Shown here piece by piece: positions 51,090 through 62,939 of a stretch of 64,000 nucleotides of DNA (within the stretch, counting starts at the first letter, position 1; every line of letters begins with the position of its first letter). The stretch comes from Atopsyche davidsoni (lineage: Eukaryota; Arthropoda; Insecta; Trichoptera; Hydrobiosidae), in NCBI GenBank assembly GCA_022113835.1, contig JAILWY010000003.1:12113501-12177500 (forward strand). The letters run 5' to 3'. Below the pieces are notes generated by a model. The model was not told the origin of the DNA and did not search any database. It worked only from the letters and a program-made list of their open reading frames with translations. The position numbers and the translations under genes were made by a program.

Positions 51090-51750
51090 GATTTGAGAGA
51101 GGCCTCCCGAGAGCTCGGGGCGCGGGGGCGGGCACAATGATACGCGGCTGTCGGATTATTTGATGTTTGAGCAGACTGAGCGCGGATTTAAATATTGCAG
51201 GCAGTCGGCGCGGGCTCGTACGTAATATTATAATGTATGGTAATCCGGCGCGGGTCTCGCGCCACGCTGGCGGCAGGAAATTAGGACGGGATGTCGAGCC
51301 TCCGCGGCGCACCTGGCGGAAACGAAAATATCACGTGAAAAATCTGAATTATACAATAGAGACACCCGAATCCACGTAGATAAGCCCTGAAAAGTTATAC
51401 GGTCTACAGTTGCTTGCCCTCCTTTTTTCATACATGTCTTCTCAGCTCAACTGACAAGTGACCAAAAGCGCTACACTTATCGGACATCATACGATGCGGT
51501 ATAGAATTGCAATTGATTGGGACTGTTACCGGCAATATATCAAGCCCGCGTGCTTCCGTCGATGTGTGTACTATTTCAGCGTTGTCAACGAAAAAAAGGT
51601 TTATTTAAATCCCTTTCGGAAGGGCTGCGAGTCCCGCGGGATGTAAGGCGATACTCGGCTCGGGAGCCCCCGAGGGTTACCAAGACGGCTCTGGAACAAC
51701 GCGGCGATACAACTGGCCCGAGGGAATAGCGACGGGGATTCCCCTCTACG
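51090..51750. other. GC-rich non-coding islands 6 and 7
   Basis: 51090-51330 and 51470-51750 are GC-rich with many CpGs and short open frames of chance length. The first begins directly at the (TA)n tract. Neither recurs in the window. Confidence 0.35.
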
Positions 51751-52127
51751 ATTTCTATATTTTTTGTTGTTTATGAAACAGATGACCTGCTCTTAAAATT
51801 TAAATATATTTATGGATCGCAGACATATAATATTCTCAAAATATATAATATTCTCAAGTGTGTTGTTGATACAGGAATATGGCATACAAAAAAAATATTT
51901 TTATGCGAAGAATATTGCCACTAGAAGCTCGCATATATTTCGGCTAAAGAGTCCCGCCGGTATAGTAGTTTCCTGTTTTCTTTTCAAATTGAATTCACTT
52001 CAAATTCAATTTGCAATCTACAGGAAACTGAACGAGCTTGTAAGCGACGAGTGCCGAATGTAATATCACCGCCAGCCGATGTAAAGCGCGCCTACTGATA
52101 CGCCCGCAGCAACGGCAGACGGCCTGG

Positions 52128-52186
52128 CAACTCCTCAGCAACTCATCAGCAACTCCCCAGCAACTCCCCAGCAACTCCTCAGCAAC
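52128..52186 (+). repeat. 11-bp minisatellite (CAACTCCTCAG)n
   Basis: Five units with third-codon-like variants (cctcag, catcag, ccccag). Confidence 0.8.
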
Positions 52187-52464
52187 CGATCATACCAAAT
52201 GCAATATCAAAATTTCTTTGAATTGAATACTTTTATTGTATGATTGATTCTTTCGATCGTATTAATTTTTTTTAATAAGGGTTTATTTTTAGGGTTGACG
52301 AATTTGATACCTGATATTTGATAAATGGTAAAATAATACACAAAGCAAAGTTAACGTGGGCTTTTGTTTATATGATAATGACCCGATAACTATAAAGATC
52401 GGATACCCCTTTGTTTGAATTTTAATTTTAACTTGCAGTGATAGTGACATTTTACATTTTGAGC

Positions 52465-52745
52465 TTTTCTTCTTCATCAAGTGCCTCTCCTCAGAGGAGG
52501 CTGGCGATCACTCCACTAAGCATATACTCATGCTGAACCAGTATTCATGGTTTTCTAAGGGGAAAATAATATAGTGGGTACATCACAATAGCATTATTAT
52601 ATAATATACAAAGCTCTGGCGTTTAGATATGATACTCCTTCTGCAGCAAGCTACAGAAATCATTATAAATCCACTGCTCCATTACCGATCCTTTACACAC
52701 TCTATAATAGCAGCCACGCACAAGCAACATAATGGGGAGAGCTTT
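52465..52745 (-). repeat. Dispersed repeat family M, minus copy
   Basis: ttcttcttcatcaagtgcct, tcctcagaggaggctggcga, catatactcatgctgaacca, ggttttctaaggggaaaata, tgatactccttctgcagcaa and cattaccgatcctttacaca; lacks the ggtccttctac block. Confidence 0.65.
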
Positions 52746-52749
52746 AAAA

Positions 52750-53600
52750 AATATAAAGCTTACTTAGATTAATAAATTATACTTTTTGTAAGTATCAAAT
52801 AAAAATGTCGTTTATTCGAAAAATTAAGCCGGGGAATGTAACTTGTGGGGGTTTCAGTTGATTCGCAAGTTTTAAGTTGCGAGGTGGTTGCTTTCCAGTT
52901 GCTAGTTGCTTGCGACTGAATAAACAGCTAGGGTAGATAGTAAAGGACACTTCAACTCCTTACACTCTCAAGCGTATACAATCCTCCAGTAGACTCGCAG
53001 TACGCCACGAGTGGAAACGAATATGGAAATTGTGGTTTTCATCATATTGTATAATATAAAAACTCATTATATTTTGTTGCAACGTTTTCAATTGGCCTCT
53101 TGTATTTTTTGCAATAACAGACACGATTTGTATATATATTTTTTAAATTTTTTCAATGATCCTCCATTGTATAAAACAACGTAAATTATATTAAATAATT
53201 AAATAGTATACGTTATATTACAGTCTTATAATTTATTTAATACCTTTTCTAACGTTGCTTCGATTGACGTTTTTAAACTAACAAAATAAACTGCAATAAC
53301 ATAACATGAAATATTTAATTTTATAAATACAGTAACAAACTATTTTGTTGCTTTGTTTTCCGTTCGTTCGAATTAATTGATGTTTGATATCGATCGCTTA
53401 CGAAGATATAAATAAATCGTACAATTTTTGCATGTATAATTTTTTTATTAGTCTTAGCCAAAAGAGTTTAATTAACCCTGACAAATATACAATATTTAAG
53501 CATTTATATGATGTCTTCCATAAAGAGTCTCACATTTTAGTTAGGTTCTCGCCAAGCTGGTAGAACATAGAACTGATACCGCAGCTAAGTGGAGCGATTT
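52750..53600. other. AT-rich, no gene seen
   Basis: Very AT-rich, stop-dense. No repeat match seen by eye. Confidence 0.4.
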
Positions 53601-54004
53601 ACCCCCGCCCAGCCCACCCCCTCACCTGTGACAGTCAAAGGAAACAATGAAAGCCTCCGTAGGGGAGGGATGATACTGAAAACCTAACCACCCTCGTCCT
53701 CTCTCATCTACTGTAATAAAAATGAATGTATGGAAAATGACTGCCAAACGTAGATAGCATATTATCTTTTGATTCTCATGAATTTGCTTATTGTATGAAA
53801 AAGGGGGTCTCGGGCTGCTTTCCCGTACAAACAAATTTATTATTTTTACACGGACTTTTTGATTTTGTAAGGTGCACTGAAGATATCACAAACCAGCGAA
53901 ATACAGCTGGAGCATTTTTTTAGAGAACATTAAGACCCACTATAAACTGTAGCAACGTAGATGAAGACGATGAAAACGTTAGCAAAACTATCTACACCGC
54001 AAAG

Positions 54005-54062
54005 TATGTTCAGCTATACCGTGGTCTAGTAGTAAGCACCCTTGCCTGTCGACCATGGGGTC
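54005..54062 (+). repeat. tRNA-like SINE head next to the mariner
   Basis: ccgtggtctagtagtaagca is a near-consensus A-box region, followed by cccttgcctgtcgaccatgg and ggtctcgaga, after which the expected B box is replaced by AT-rich mariner-flank sequence. It seems to be a SINE cut by the mariner insertion. Confidence 0.4.
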
Positions 54063-54139
54063 TCGAGATGTTTTAATTCTACTATTGTATTGATTTTTTT
54101 CGTGAAATTGGAGCTTTATTATAAAAAATTGGTACAATA

Positions 54140-54960
54140 TATTCTTTTCAAAGTATTGTCCATCGCTAGCCACTACTTTTTCCCATCTTTCGGGCAAACT
54201 ATGGATTCCATCCCAAAAGAACTGTCCGTCTTTTGAAGTCAAAAAAGAATCAAGCCAATTTTTGATACCCTGTTCAGAAGTGAAGCGTATTCCAGAAAGG
54301 GCATCCTGCATCGATTGAAACAAGTGGTAGTCGGAAGGGACAAGGTCTGGGCTATAAGGCGGGTGAGGCAGAACTTCCCATCCACTGTTTTCCAAATAGG
54401 TTTTAACTGATTTAGCAACATGTGGCCGAGCATTGTCATGATGGAAAATTACAGACTCGTGCCCGGTCGCATATTCTGGACGTTTTTCTACCAATGCTCG
54501 CTTCAAACGCATCAATTGTTGTCTGTAGAACTCGCCCGTGATAGTTTGGCCTGGTTTCAGCAGCTCATAGTGGATGACACCCTTCTGATCCCACCAACTA
54601 CACAGCATTACCTTGGCGCCATGAATATTTGGCCTGGCCGTCAATGTTGATGCATATCCGGGCTTACCCCATTATTTTTTACGCTACCAGTGACGATACG
54701 ATGCAAAAACGACTTCTTTTTGTGGCGTTTAAGCAGCATTTCCAAAATGCAAAATCGCCTTTCGACGTATTTCAGCTTCAATTCATGTGGCACCCAATTT
54801 CCTTGCTTTTGAATCATTCCCAATGCTTTTAAGCGTCTCGAAATTGTTGCTCGATCAACTTCCAATGATTATGCGAGTTCTGCTTGCGTTTGACACGAGT
54901 CTTTATCGAGCAATGCCTCTAATTCTTCATCTTCGAATATAACTGTTTGAAAGTTACTTT
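54140..54960 (-). pseudogene. Inactive mariner transposase
   Basis: Reading the minus strand, the frame shows the mariner helix-turn-helix part (ATISRRLKALGMIQKQGNWV) then, after a break, LCSWWDQKGV, HHDNARPHVA and PHPPYSPDLVPSDYHLF. The second and third catalytic Asp are spaced with 34 residues between (D34D), as in mariner. An in-frame stop lies just upstream of SLEVDRA, and a deletion with frameshift around 54655-54685 removes the TGDEKW segment that holds the first catalytic Asp. The usual end ..DGQYFE runs on without a stop. The copy is therefore dead. I could not locate its terminal repeats. Confidence 0.85.
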
Positions 54961-55189
54961 CATTTGAAGTATACAGCAATTCAAATATGAGTGTAAAGGT
55001 TGACACAGTAGTAGTCGCCAATAACGAGTAAACCATAGATTAGGTAAATTCTACGTAGGGCTTTATTTTAAGACTCATTAGCCAAAAACGAGAAATATTC
55101 TGATAGAAAATATTAAACAGTTCTTGTTGTAACGGACTGGCAAATGCGCATCGAGAGACATCATTATCCAAGAGACAAAAAAACATAAT

Positions 55190-55440
55190 ATCGCCGTCTC
55201 TGTCTGCGCCCTCCCAGCTGTTGTTCGACGGCTGTCAAACAGACCTCCCCTCGCCGCCCCCCGCGGAGACTACAATAAAAGCCTCCGTAATCGCGAGTGA
55301 CGGCAGCAGCCAGGGATGCGAAGGCTCTGCATGTTTTAAAATACCGCCGAGTGAACGATGTCTTCAAGTGATATGTTTAAAATTTACAACCCGATGGGGT
55401 CTTTATTCGGGGGTATCTCTTTAAACCGCACGGAGAATGT
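55190..55440. other. GC-rich non-coding island 8
   Basis: Includes ctcgccgccccccgcggaga and the 18-mer acaataaaagcctccgta (55272-55289) that recurs with one change at 53644-53661. Not part of a repeat family seen here. Confidence 0.35.
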
Positions 55441-55646
55441 GGAGGCGAACGAAAGGGGTGGTTGATAATTTGGGAAATATCGTTTTTATTTGTGAAGCTT
55501 TTGAAAGGGAAATTCTCAAAAAGTTGAGCAAAGGGCTATGATTTTTTTGCAGATTACAATTTCAGATAATCTAGCTCAGTTTGTATGAAAGCGGAGAATT
55601 GGGGCAACTGCGAAAAATCCACGAAAACGACATTTTAAAACCACTA

Positions 55647-56049
55647 CAGTAATACCCCGCTTTACGCGAGGGATACGTTCCGGAAAAAAAGTGAAATTCG
55701 CGTATATCGGGGTTTACGATTAAACATACATACATAGTCAAAACTTAATACAAAGAAATACGAATCATTTGAATCAATTACTTTAATTCGAAGTACACTT
55801 TATGCAGTATTACAAGTCATTTTTACTGAAAAATACATCTATTGTCTTTTGGGTAGCGTTTAAATGTAAAATACGTTCATAACACCTAACGCTGTTTTTA
55901 ATTGTTAAGAGAAGTCAACGACTACATTATGTCCATACACATTCTTAAATAAGAAATTCGCGTAATGCGAGGCATTTCAACGCGAAATTTGAAATTCGCG
56001 TTATAGTGAAACCGCGCATAACGCGGTCGCGTAAAGCGGGGTATTACTG
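55647..56049. mobile_element. pogo/Tigger-like MITE (403 bp)
   Basis: Terminal inverted repeats of about 23 bp (CAGTAATACCCCGCTTTACG..) at both ends and a TA duplication at 55645-55646 and 56050-56051. The interior is AT-rich with more CGCG words near the ends and has no transposase frame. Confidence 0.8.
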
Positions 56050-56209
56050 TAAAAGCAACAACTAGCTACATCAATAGTTTGCTCCCGGTGCCGAGTCAAT
56101 CTTATGGCGTGTATTTAATTTAATTTATAACACAAATGTCTTCAAGTATATTTTACTGATATTCCACGTATCACAGAGCTATATATCGATGGTATTTAAA
56201 TCAAATTTG

Positions 56210-56400
56210 ATATATTCGGGGCTGCGGGGCGCCCTTGACGTCCCCTGGCTGCCATTGTCTCAGCGGCGGCCGACGGAGGACGGCCCGACGGACAATGGTC
56301 CCGGCGGATGCTGGATGCTGGATGCTGGGCTTCCCCGCGCAACTCCGAAACGCGAGGTTTTGATACTCGCTACGACAAAGAGCCACCCCAGCAAAAGAAC
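56210..56400. other. GC-rich non-coding island 9
   Basis: cagcggcggccgacggagga and tggatgctggatgctgg in AT-rich DNA; short overlapping frames on both strands without family features. Confidence 0.3.
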
Positions 56401-57053
56401 ATGATGTTCGTTTTGCAAATTTATCCATTTAATTTACGGTAATAGCTTTGTAATTATTTATGTTGTACGTCACACTTATAGCAAAAATATTGATTGAAAA
56501 TTTATTTAATTCTACAAAACGCAAGTTTTTGTGATGTGACCGAATTAAAAAGCAATATGTATTCAGAGAAGTAGCTATTTCATATGTGTAAAAAAAATCT
56601 TTGCTACAAACTCTTTGGATGTCTTGACTCTTGTGGCTTTATACTGAAATTTAACATATTTGTTGAAATTTTTTTTAGAAATTTAATAGAACATCACAGA
56701 ATTAGAAAAGTTAAAAAAAAAAAAAAACTTGTCCGTGCAATCGCGATCAACTTGTATAAAAATAGAAAAGATCACAGAAAAATAGTATCGGAGAGATTCA
56801 AACGGTAATATTTCTGTTTGAAATTGAATTTTTTTTTTGTTACGTATCCAATAACGCACGTTCAATAATTCGCAAGAAATAATGATCACGCACAATTTCA
56901 ACATAACTTTTAAAATTCAACACAACGTGTCATCCGCTCGCTACTAGATAATATCACTCAAAAAATACCAATTGGTGGCGTGACGCTTGTGACAGCTTGT
57001 GGTAGACAAGGATCGATGATGGACCACAATGGGTCCCTCCACCCTACCCGGCG

Positions 57054-57160
57054 GCACCCCCTGCACCCCCTGCACCCCCTGCACCCCCTGCACCCCCTGC
57101 ACCCCCTGCACCCCCTGCACCCCCTGCACCCCCTGCACCCCCTGAACCCCCTGCACCCCA
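57054..57160. repeat. 9-bp minisatellite (GCACCCCCT)n
   Basis: About twelve copies of gcaccccct with one aaccccct variant near the end. Because 9 is a multiple of 3, all frames stay open, giving false His-Pro-Leu and Gly-Val-Gln repeat proteins. Confidence 0.9.
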
Positions 57161-57229
57161 CGTTATCAGTACACAAACCAAGTAATCCGCAGCGCCTGGA
57201 CTTTATTGTTCCGATGTCCATTGTCTTGT

Positions 57230-59100
57230 AACGAACCGGGCAGAGGGAAGCCGTCGAATTAAAAGGATGCTCTTTAATGAATAATTTGCAAGTACCGGTC
57301 GTTGCAGATAAGCACGCAATTTAAATGCGGATGTACGAGAGATAGTTCAGATGCAATAATCAGTCAGCGGGATGAGAAACCTACGAATATGAACAAGCAT
57401 AAAAATCGCACAAGAAAACTCATTTAGAGTCGTACACTAATGCATTAAATATTCAATATTTTTGACAGCAAGTACTTGTTGGAATTTCATGGTTATATTG
57501 TTTTATTAGTTTTGGTGGGTTGGGATGTAGGCAGATGCTTAAAAATACTAACCTACCGTATTGGCGAACTTACTTGTAAAAATGTTAAATATTGGTATAT
57601 ACAAGATTCAATAAAAATCTACACAAAGGAGGATATTTTAAATTACACTCGACAAAAGAGGGTAATAATATTTATCGTCAAAAGTGAAGTCTATTGAAAA
57701 GTTCCAATATTATGAAAGTAGAAAACCAATCGGAAATTTCTCTTTAGAATTCCAATATGAGTGAAATTGAACTCAAACAAGTGCGTCGTATTTTGCATTG
57801 ATAAAAAAATGTCGAATATACATAATAGAAAAACTGAAATGGTGCTTTTTAAAATTAAAAGTAAATAAAAATGTCCACGCATTGCAAAACGAAATCTAAA
57901 GCCGACGCATTATTGTTTACGTCACACGCTTAATTGTTTATTAAATAAATATCGAAAAACAGATCGTTATTGTGAATTGTGAATAAATTATCTGATTCAT
58001 ATATATTCTATTTTTGTGTCAAAATTCGTGCGTATAACGGATTTGTGGCTTTTTATCCTGGACCTTAAGAAAACCATGAACGAACAGAGGCATGTGAAGA
58101 AGAGGATCATGACCTTGAAAATTATTTTCTTTGGTTTTAATTAAATCAATAATTTTTTTTCAAATCCGACTCTCGCAATACACTAGTGATTGTCGTTGTA
58201 ATTTCTTCAGCGGCGTCTGCCGAAGCTTCAGTCCCAGATCATGAGCTTGTCGGCAAGTGAGTCTCGGAGATGCTTAGCTTGTTAGTTCCGATGTGTTTGC
58301 AAAGCGGAGTTAGTTTTAATTACTGCCGCTAGATGCCGCGGTGTTTGTAAATGATCGTCAAATGCGTATTTAAAACTTTTGCTCGGGTAAAAGTTTTTCA
58401 GGGGGAGATTTCACGAGTAGGGTGCCCAATGCGGATGAAATCAACGCGCTTTGATTTGGACTCGGATTCAATGTTTAGGTTCTTTCCATATTTCTGGGGC
58501 GCTATATTTGGCATAATCGCATTTTATTTTTTGACACGAGGTCAAAAAATATAAATTCTCAAAGATGACACAAACTAAGTAGATTTTTAAGTTGAATTGA
58601 ATCACTTTGCGTTAAAATCATTTTTCGTTTTAGTAAGACCTTCATCGAAATGAGCATAAATTATCGGTAAAAGAAAATCATCGTTGCACATAACCATTTC
58701 ACGAGATCTCCAGCGTGAATTCGTTAGCTTTAAAAATCATAAATTATATTCATAATTAAATATATATATTTTTTTAATTCAGTACAGATTCGAAACGTTG
58801 TCAAATGTATCCGATAACACTCATTGTTGCTCAGCAGCATGTGTAAGTCGTCACTATCAGTCAGTAGCGTGCGAGTGGATATCTCACTTTCTCGATGATT
58901 AACCCGACACGGCCGGAACAATCAGACCGGTGTTCTGTGCATCCTGATTTACCGGGTAGATTGGCACCCATGGGTGAGCGACCACCCTGATAAGGTACTC
59001 GGAGCAAGGGTGCAGGGGTGCGAAGTGCTCCTCCCCCGCCCCAGGAGCCTTCCCGAGTAGCCACAGTGGAAAACTAGTTCCTAAGCGCATGGGCGACGAT
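57230..59100. other. Mixed AT-rich DNA, no gene seen
   Basis: Short fragment resembling the family M tail at about 58066-58110 (ttaagaaaaccatgaacg..). The patch at 58900-59095 is GC-richer. No supported gene. Confidence 0.35.
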
Positions 59101-59759
59101 GCGGTGAGACATTATTTTTATACCAACCAGCAAAAAAAACACCATATATTTTCCGATGTATCATGGCAGATAAATGGTTATTACATATAAATTTAACAAT
59201 TAAATCGTCTCGTGACAGTTTCTTGTCGACATCGGACACACGGGTTCGTATTGTTCGTATTTACTCGCTCAGATCTTCAAAGACTGAACAGTTGGCAAAT
59301 ACGTCATACAAGTGCGTAAAGTGCTATATCTCTGATGTGCTATACTAATGAAAAAAACGATTTTTAACATTTGTGACGTATTTGATAAACAAAGACTGAG
59401 TACAAGTTTTACCAATATTATAATAACGATAAATTATCTTATTGCAGAAAAATTTGTCAATATATAACCAGGTAGTGATTAATTTATGCTTTACTAAGAT
59501 TTAAAAAGAAATGCTTGCAAACACCTTGCCTTGTGGTTTCACGGTTTAATGAATAATTAGTCAAATCGTCCGGTTGATTATTAATAATAAAAAAAAAAAA
59601 TCAATCCCAAACAATTTACGCTTATATACGAAATTCGATTTCGGTTACACAACATGCAAAACCTGCAACAAGAGCGCACAGTTTCAAGAGACTGGGTGTT
59701 TTTTTACCCTTTTGTTAGCTGCTGTCAAAGCCTCAAGCGTCTAACGAGTGAATTGTAAA

Positions 59760-59915
59760 TGTCAGGATATCAGAATCATCCATCCACGGCATTTTAATTC
59801 CGGCCACGCGGCCGCCATTGTCTATTGTCTAGGCCGGGATCAGCCCCGTGGCGGGCCGTCAGAGGAAAAACATATTGCAATGTTCTCCTCAGGCTGCGGA
59901 GACTCTTGCAGATTA
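59760..59915. other. GC-rich non-coding island 10
   Basis: ccggccacgcggccgccatt and ccgggatcagccccgtggcg. No frame with family features. Confidence 0.3.
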
Positions 59916-59969
59916 TTTGTGCTTTAATAAATACGCTATTTATTAATAATTTAATTTATTTTTTAAATC

Positions 59970-60120
59970 GTGCAAAAAATGGGTTTTTTGCTCATGTTTT
60001 TCCCGATGTACGCTACACCCAAGCCACGTCTTGTAGCCCCAAAACCTGAACTAGAATTAAGGACCAGCCACACACTGCAATGTAAGCATACCCCTAACAA
60101 CTATTGTAAATAAAATTTAA
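59970..60120 (+). repeat. Dispersed repeat family P, copy 3
   Basis: gcaaaaaatgggttttttgc, tcatgtttttcccgatgtac, caagccacgtcttgtagccc, similar to 34755-34935. Confidence 0.45.
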
Positions 60121-60444
60121 AACATGAAATTTATTATAATGTCTTATTGTATTTCATAAAGTATCTGTCTTGTTGTATTCCCAAGCAAGCTTAGAATTTT
60201 ATTGAATATCAACTTAATAAAAAACTGTATTAATAAATACTTGTAGTATATATGCGTTGGACTCGTAATATCTCGCATTTAGTAATTTTATATGTACTGT
60301 AGTGTTTATTTAATATATTTTCAGAATTAGCATATCCACAGTATAGACCGATTCACTGCATTTCAGATCAAATAATTCTTTAATAAATTACTTGGGCTAA
60401 CTATAAGCTATCGTTGTCTTCTAATATTTTGCCTTTACAGGCGT

Positions 60445-60900
60445 TTTGAGAGTTTCTTTAATCAATTTTCAATATTTTAAAAAATGTACTTAATCATTAT
60501 CAATCAATCAAACCTGTATAGGTAAAATCGTACTTCCTGTGAGACGGTCTTCACAAAAATCAGTAATATATTTAACAAGTGCGTGTATTGGCTTAATTAA
60601 ATAGACTTTAAAAATAATAATATCCAGATCGGATTTAAATGCTTCACTCAGTACTTTGTGTTAAAAGTCTAGTATTGCAAGTCACACAATATTTAATTGG
60701 CACAATAAGTAAGTTGTTTCATTTATAGGATATGATTGTTAAAAATTATGTGATTCGTTGGTATAATTGTTAATGCACCGGGCATGTAAGCTTGGGGATG
60801 TGGGCTCAAATCCCACTAAATCAATATGATATTTTTCTAAGAGTTTTTTTAATCAATTTTAAATGTTTGAAAAAATTTAATCATTATCAATTTAAATCTT
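60445..60900 (+). repeat. tRNA-related composite repeat, complete copy
   Basis: Begins gagagtttctttaatcaatt, runs through cgtacttcctgtgagacggt, ccagatcggatttaaatgct and a tRNA-like module at 60750-60823 (A box ttggtataattgttaatgc, T arm gatgtgggctcaaatcccac), then repeats its start (taagagtttttttaatcaat). The body is nearly identical to the 41.5-kb copy, so both are recent. The direct repeats at its two ends are about 390 bp apart. Confidence 0.75.
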
Positions 60901-60999
60901 ATTATTTTTTTTTATACATCGTGTGCATTGAGATATGCAAAGCAATTAGCTGAGAATCTAAATGTCGAAAAGGATATATCACTGGCGTTGAAACTCATC

Positions 61000-61330
61000 G
61001 AAGCCTACCGGAAAGGGTGGTGTAGGTGTGGTGGGGGGGGGAGGGTGTTTGCGGGGCATTAGGGTGTATTGTCACACGGGGGTGGGCGGGGGAGACGGAA
61101 GATTGCAATCCGCCGTCACAAAACAAGTGCTAAATTAAAAAATGGAGCACTTTAGCTGCTGAATGGCGCGCGGGCCCCGCGGCTGCAATCTATTTGTTTA
61201 TGGAAAACTCGCGTGAAATTCAAGTGTGAATTTTTCGGCCTTTTGGTTATTGTCTGTGGCGGTTGAAATATTTCGCTAAATATTTTCGCGTGTTTCTACA
61301 CAAAAACCCCGAAGCTTTTGTGTGTTCACG
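61000..61330. other. GC-rich non-coding island 11
   Basis: G-rich strand (gtggtgggggggggagggtg) then ggcgcgcgggccccgcggct, then AT-rich/CG-containing words. No gene. Confidence 0.35.
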
Positions 61331-61884
61331 TTTGAAATGATTTGATGGCGAACACGCGTTGAAGTTTCGTAAAAATATTTTTACTATGCACACATAGTAT
61401 GAAACAAACATTTTGATCAATCATATTTCTACATTATACCCTCAAGATATTGGTATATCAAGAGGGTATACCGATATATTATAGATACCCAAGATTTCAA
61501 ATAAATTGCGGCAGTATCTGAAACCGATATTTAAAAAATAATTATTTTGTGATTGAAAACACCTGTTTTCTAAATAACCGATGGTACTATTGTTAAAATT
61601 TATCATTCCGCGTAATAGCCTCATGATTTTGTAGGGTTTAGGTACCTACATCGGACCAAATGTTATACAGTCCTCTGTATTGTGTCAATAACACCAGATA
61701 AATAATTCCGGAGATCCCTATTATTGTTTACGTTATTCACGGATGCGTCGTCTATATAAGTGGCTTCCCCGCGCCTCTTTGCCAAGTTCCCAAAAAACAT
61801 ACCCAGGAGTGATCATTGCACCCTCCTGCCCTGCCTGTTATTGTTATAAATTTTTATCATTGTTATTTAGTTTGTAGATATTTA

Positions 61885-62000
61885 TTACACATAAAAACAT
61901 GCAAATAAAGGGTTTTTCCCACTCATTTTCCCTGCCTAACACAATATCACAACAATAGTAAATCATGTACGCTACCACCTAAGTCACACATTGAAAGCAG
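61885..62000 (+). repeat. Dispersed repeat family P, copy 4
   Basis: tgcaaataaagggtttttcc, cactcattttccctgcctaa, and cgctaccacctaagtcacac match the family order. Confidence 0.4.
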
Positions 62001-62349
62001 GACGGAGATAGCCAAACACTCCACCAAAATATTAGTTATAAGATCTATTGTAAAACACTTAATAAATAATAAAATAATTTTAAAATTCATTTTTTTGCCT
62101 CTCTCGAGAGACCTCGCGGCATCGTAACCACGTATATTTCTATCCAGTGTAGTTACCTTCTGATTTTCAACCAACACACCATTCCTGCAACCATCACAGA
62201 TATTACGGCGAAAATTTCAAAGGTGGATGAGATATCAAGATATCGAAAAAAATACATTGAAATTCCACGCCAATTGGCACGATTTTATATAACTGTGTTT
62301 TAAAGGTTCAATATTCGCCGTGGGGTACCCTTGCTGAAATTTATCATTC

Positions 62350-62560
62350 CGCATTATACCCTCAATCCGCTCTGCCGGCTGTCGTCAGGTGCCGGCGGGG
62401 GACCCCCTCGGGTGACACTTGAGCGGCTGCCGAGATCTGTCCGCCTCAGACGTCTAATATGAAATTAATGTTGGTATTACGTTTGCTTAAGACAATGAGA
62501 GTGGATTGCTGTGGGGTTGGGGATCTTAATGGCCATTGTGCGGCCTCGGCGCGGGCGATT
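62350..62560. other. GC-rich non-coding island 12
   Basis: cgctctgccggctgtcgtca and gtgccggcgggggacccc, then gcggcctcggcgcgggc. No gene or repeat match. Confidence 0.3.
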
Positions 62561-62683
62561 CAAGCTGAAAACTATTCACGTCCAAATAAGGGATGCTCGG
62601 TTATTGAAATTAAAAAAATATTGGAAAAACGAACCTGTTAAAATCATTATTCTAGTTCTGGTATAATTTTTTTTTGCCTAAAC

Positions 62684-62928
62684 CAGTGCTTCTCAAAGTG
62701 GTCCCTATGGACCCCAGGTGGTCCTTAGAAAATTAAAATCGATTTGGGGGCCCCTGAACAACGTCAGGGGGTCCAGGAGTTGATACTTGGACCAACTAGT
62801 CTATAATATGAATTTATGTAATTTTTAACCCAGGGTTCGTAGGCAAGTTTTGACTATGAAAGGGGGTCCGTGGGCATGTTTTGACTATAAAAAGGGGTCC
62901 GTGGGCCAAAAGAGTTTGAAAGCCGCTG
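62684..62928. mobile_element. Nonautonomous hAT element (245 bp) with target duplication
   Basis: Starts CAGTGCTTCTCAAAGTGGTC; right end as reverse complement CAGCGGCTTTCAAACTC. Flanks GCCTAAAC (62676-62683) and ACCTAAAC (62929-62936) agree at 7 of 8 bases, the 8-bp duplication expected for hAT. The inside contains two tandem copies of gggggtccgtgggc-like sequence. Confidence 0.8.
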
Positions 62929-62939
62929 ACCTAAACGAA

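Noticed and set aside
57054..57160. Proteins with Gly-Val-Gln or His-Pro-Leu repeats
   Set aside because: Artefacts of a 9-bp minisatellite that keeps all frames open.
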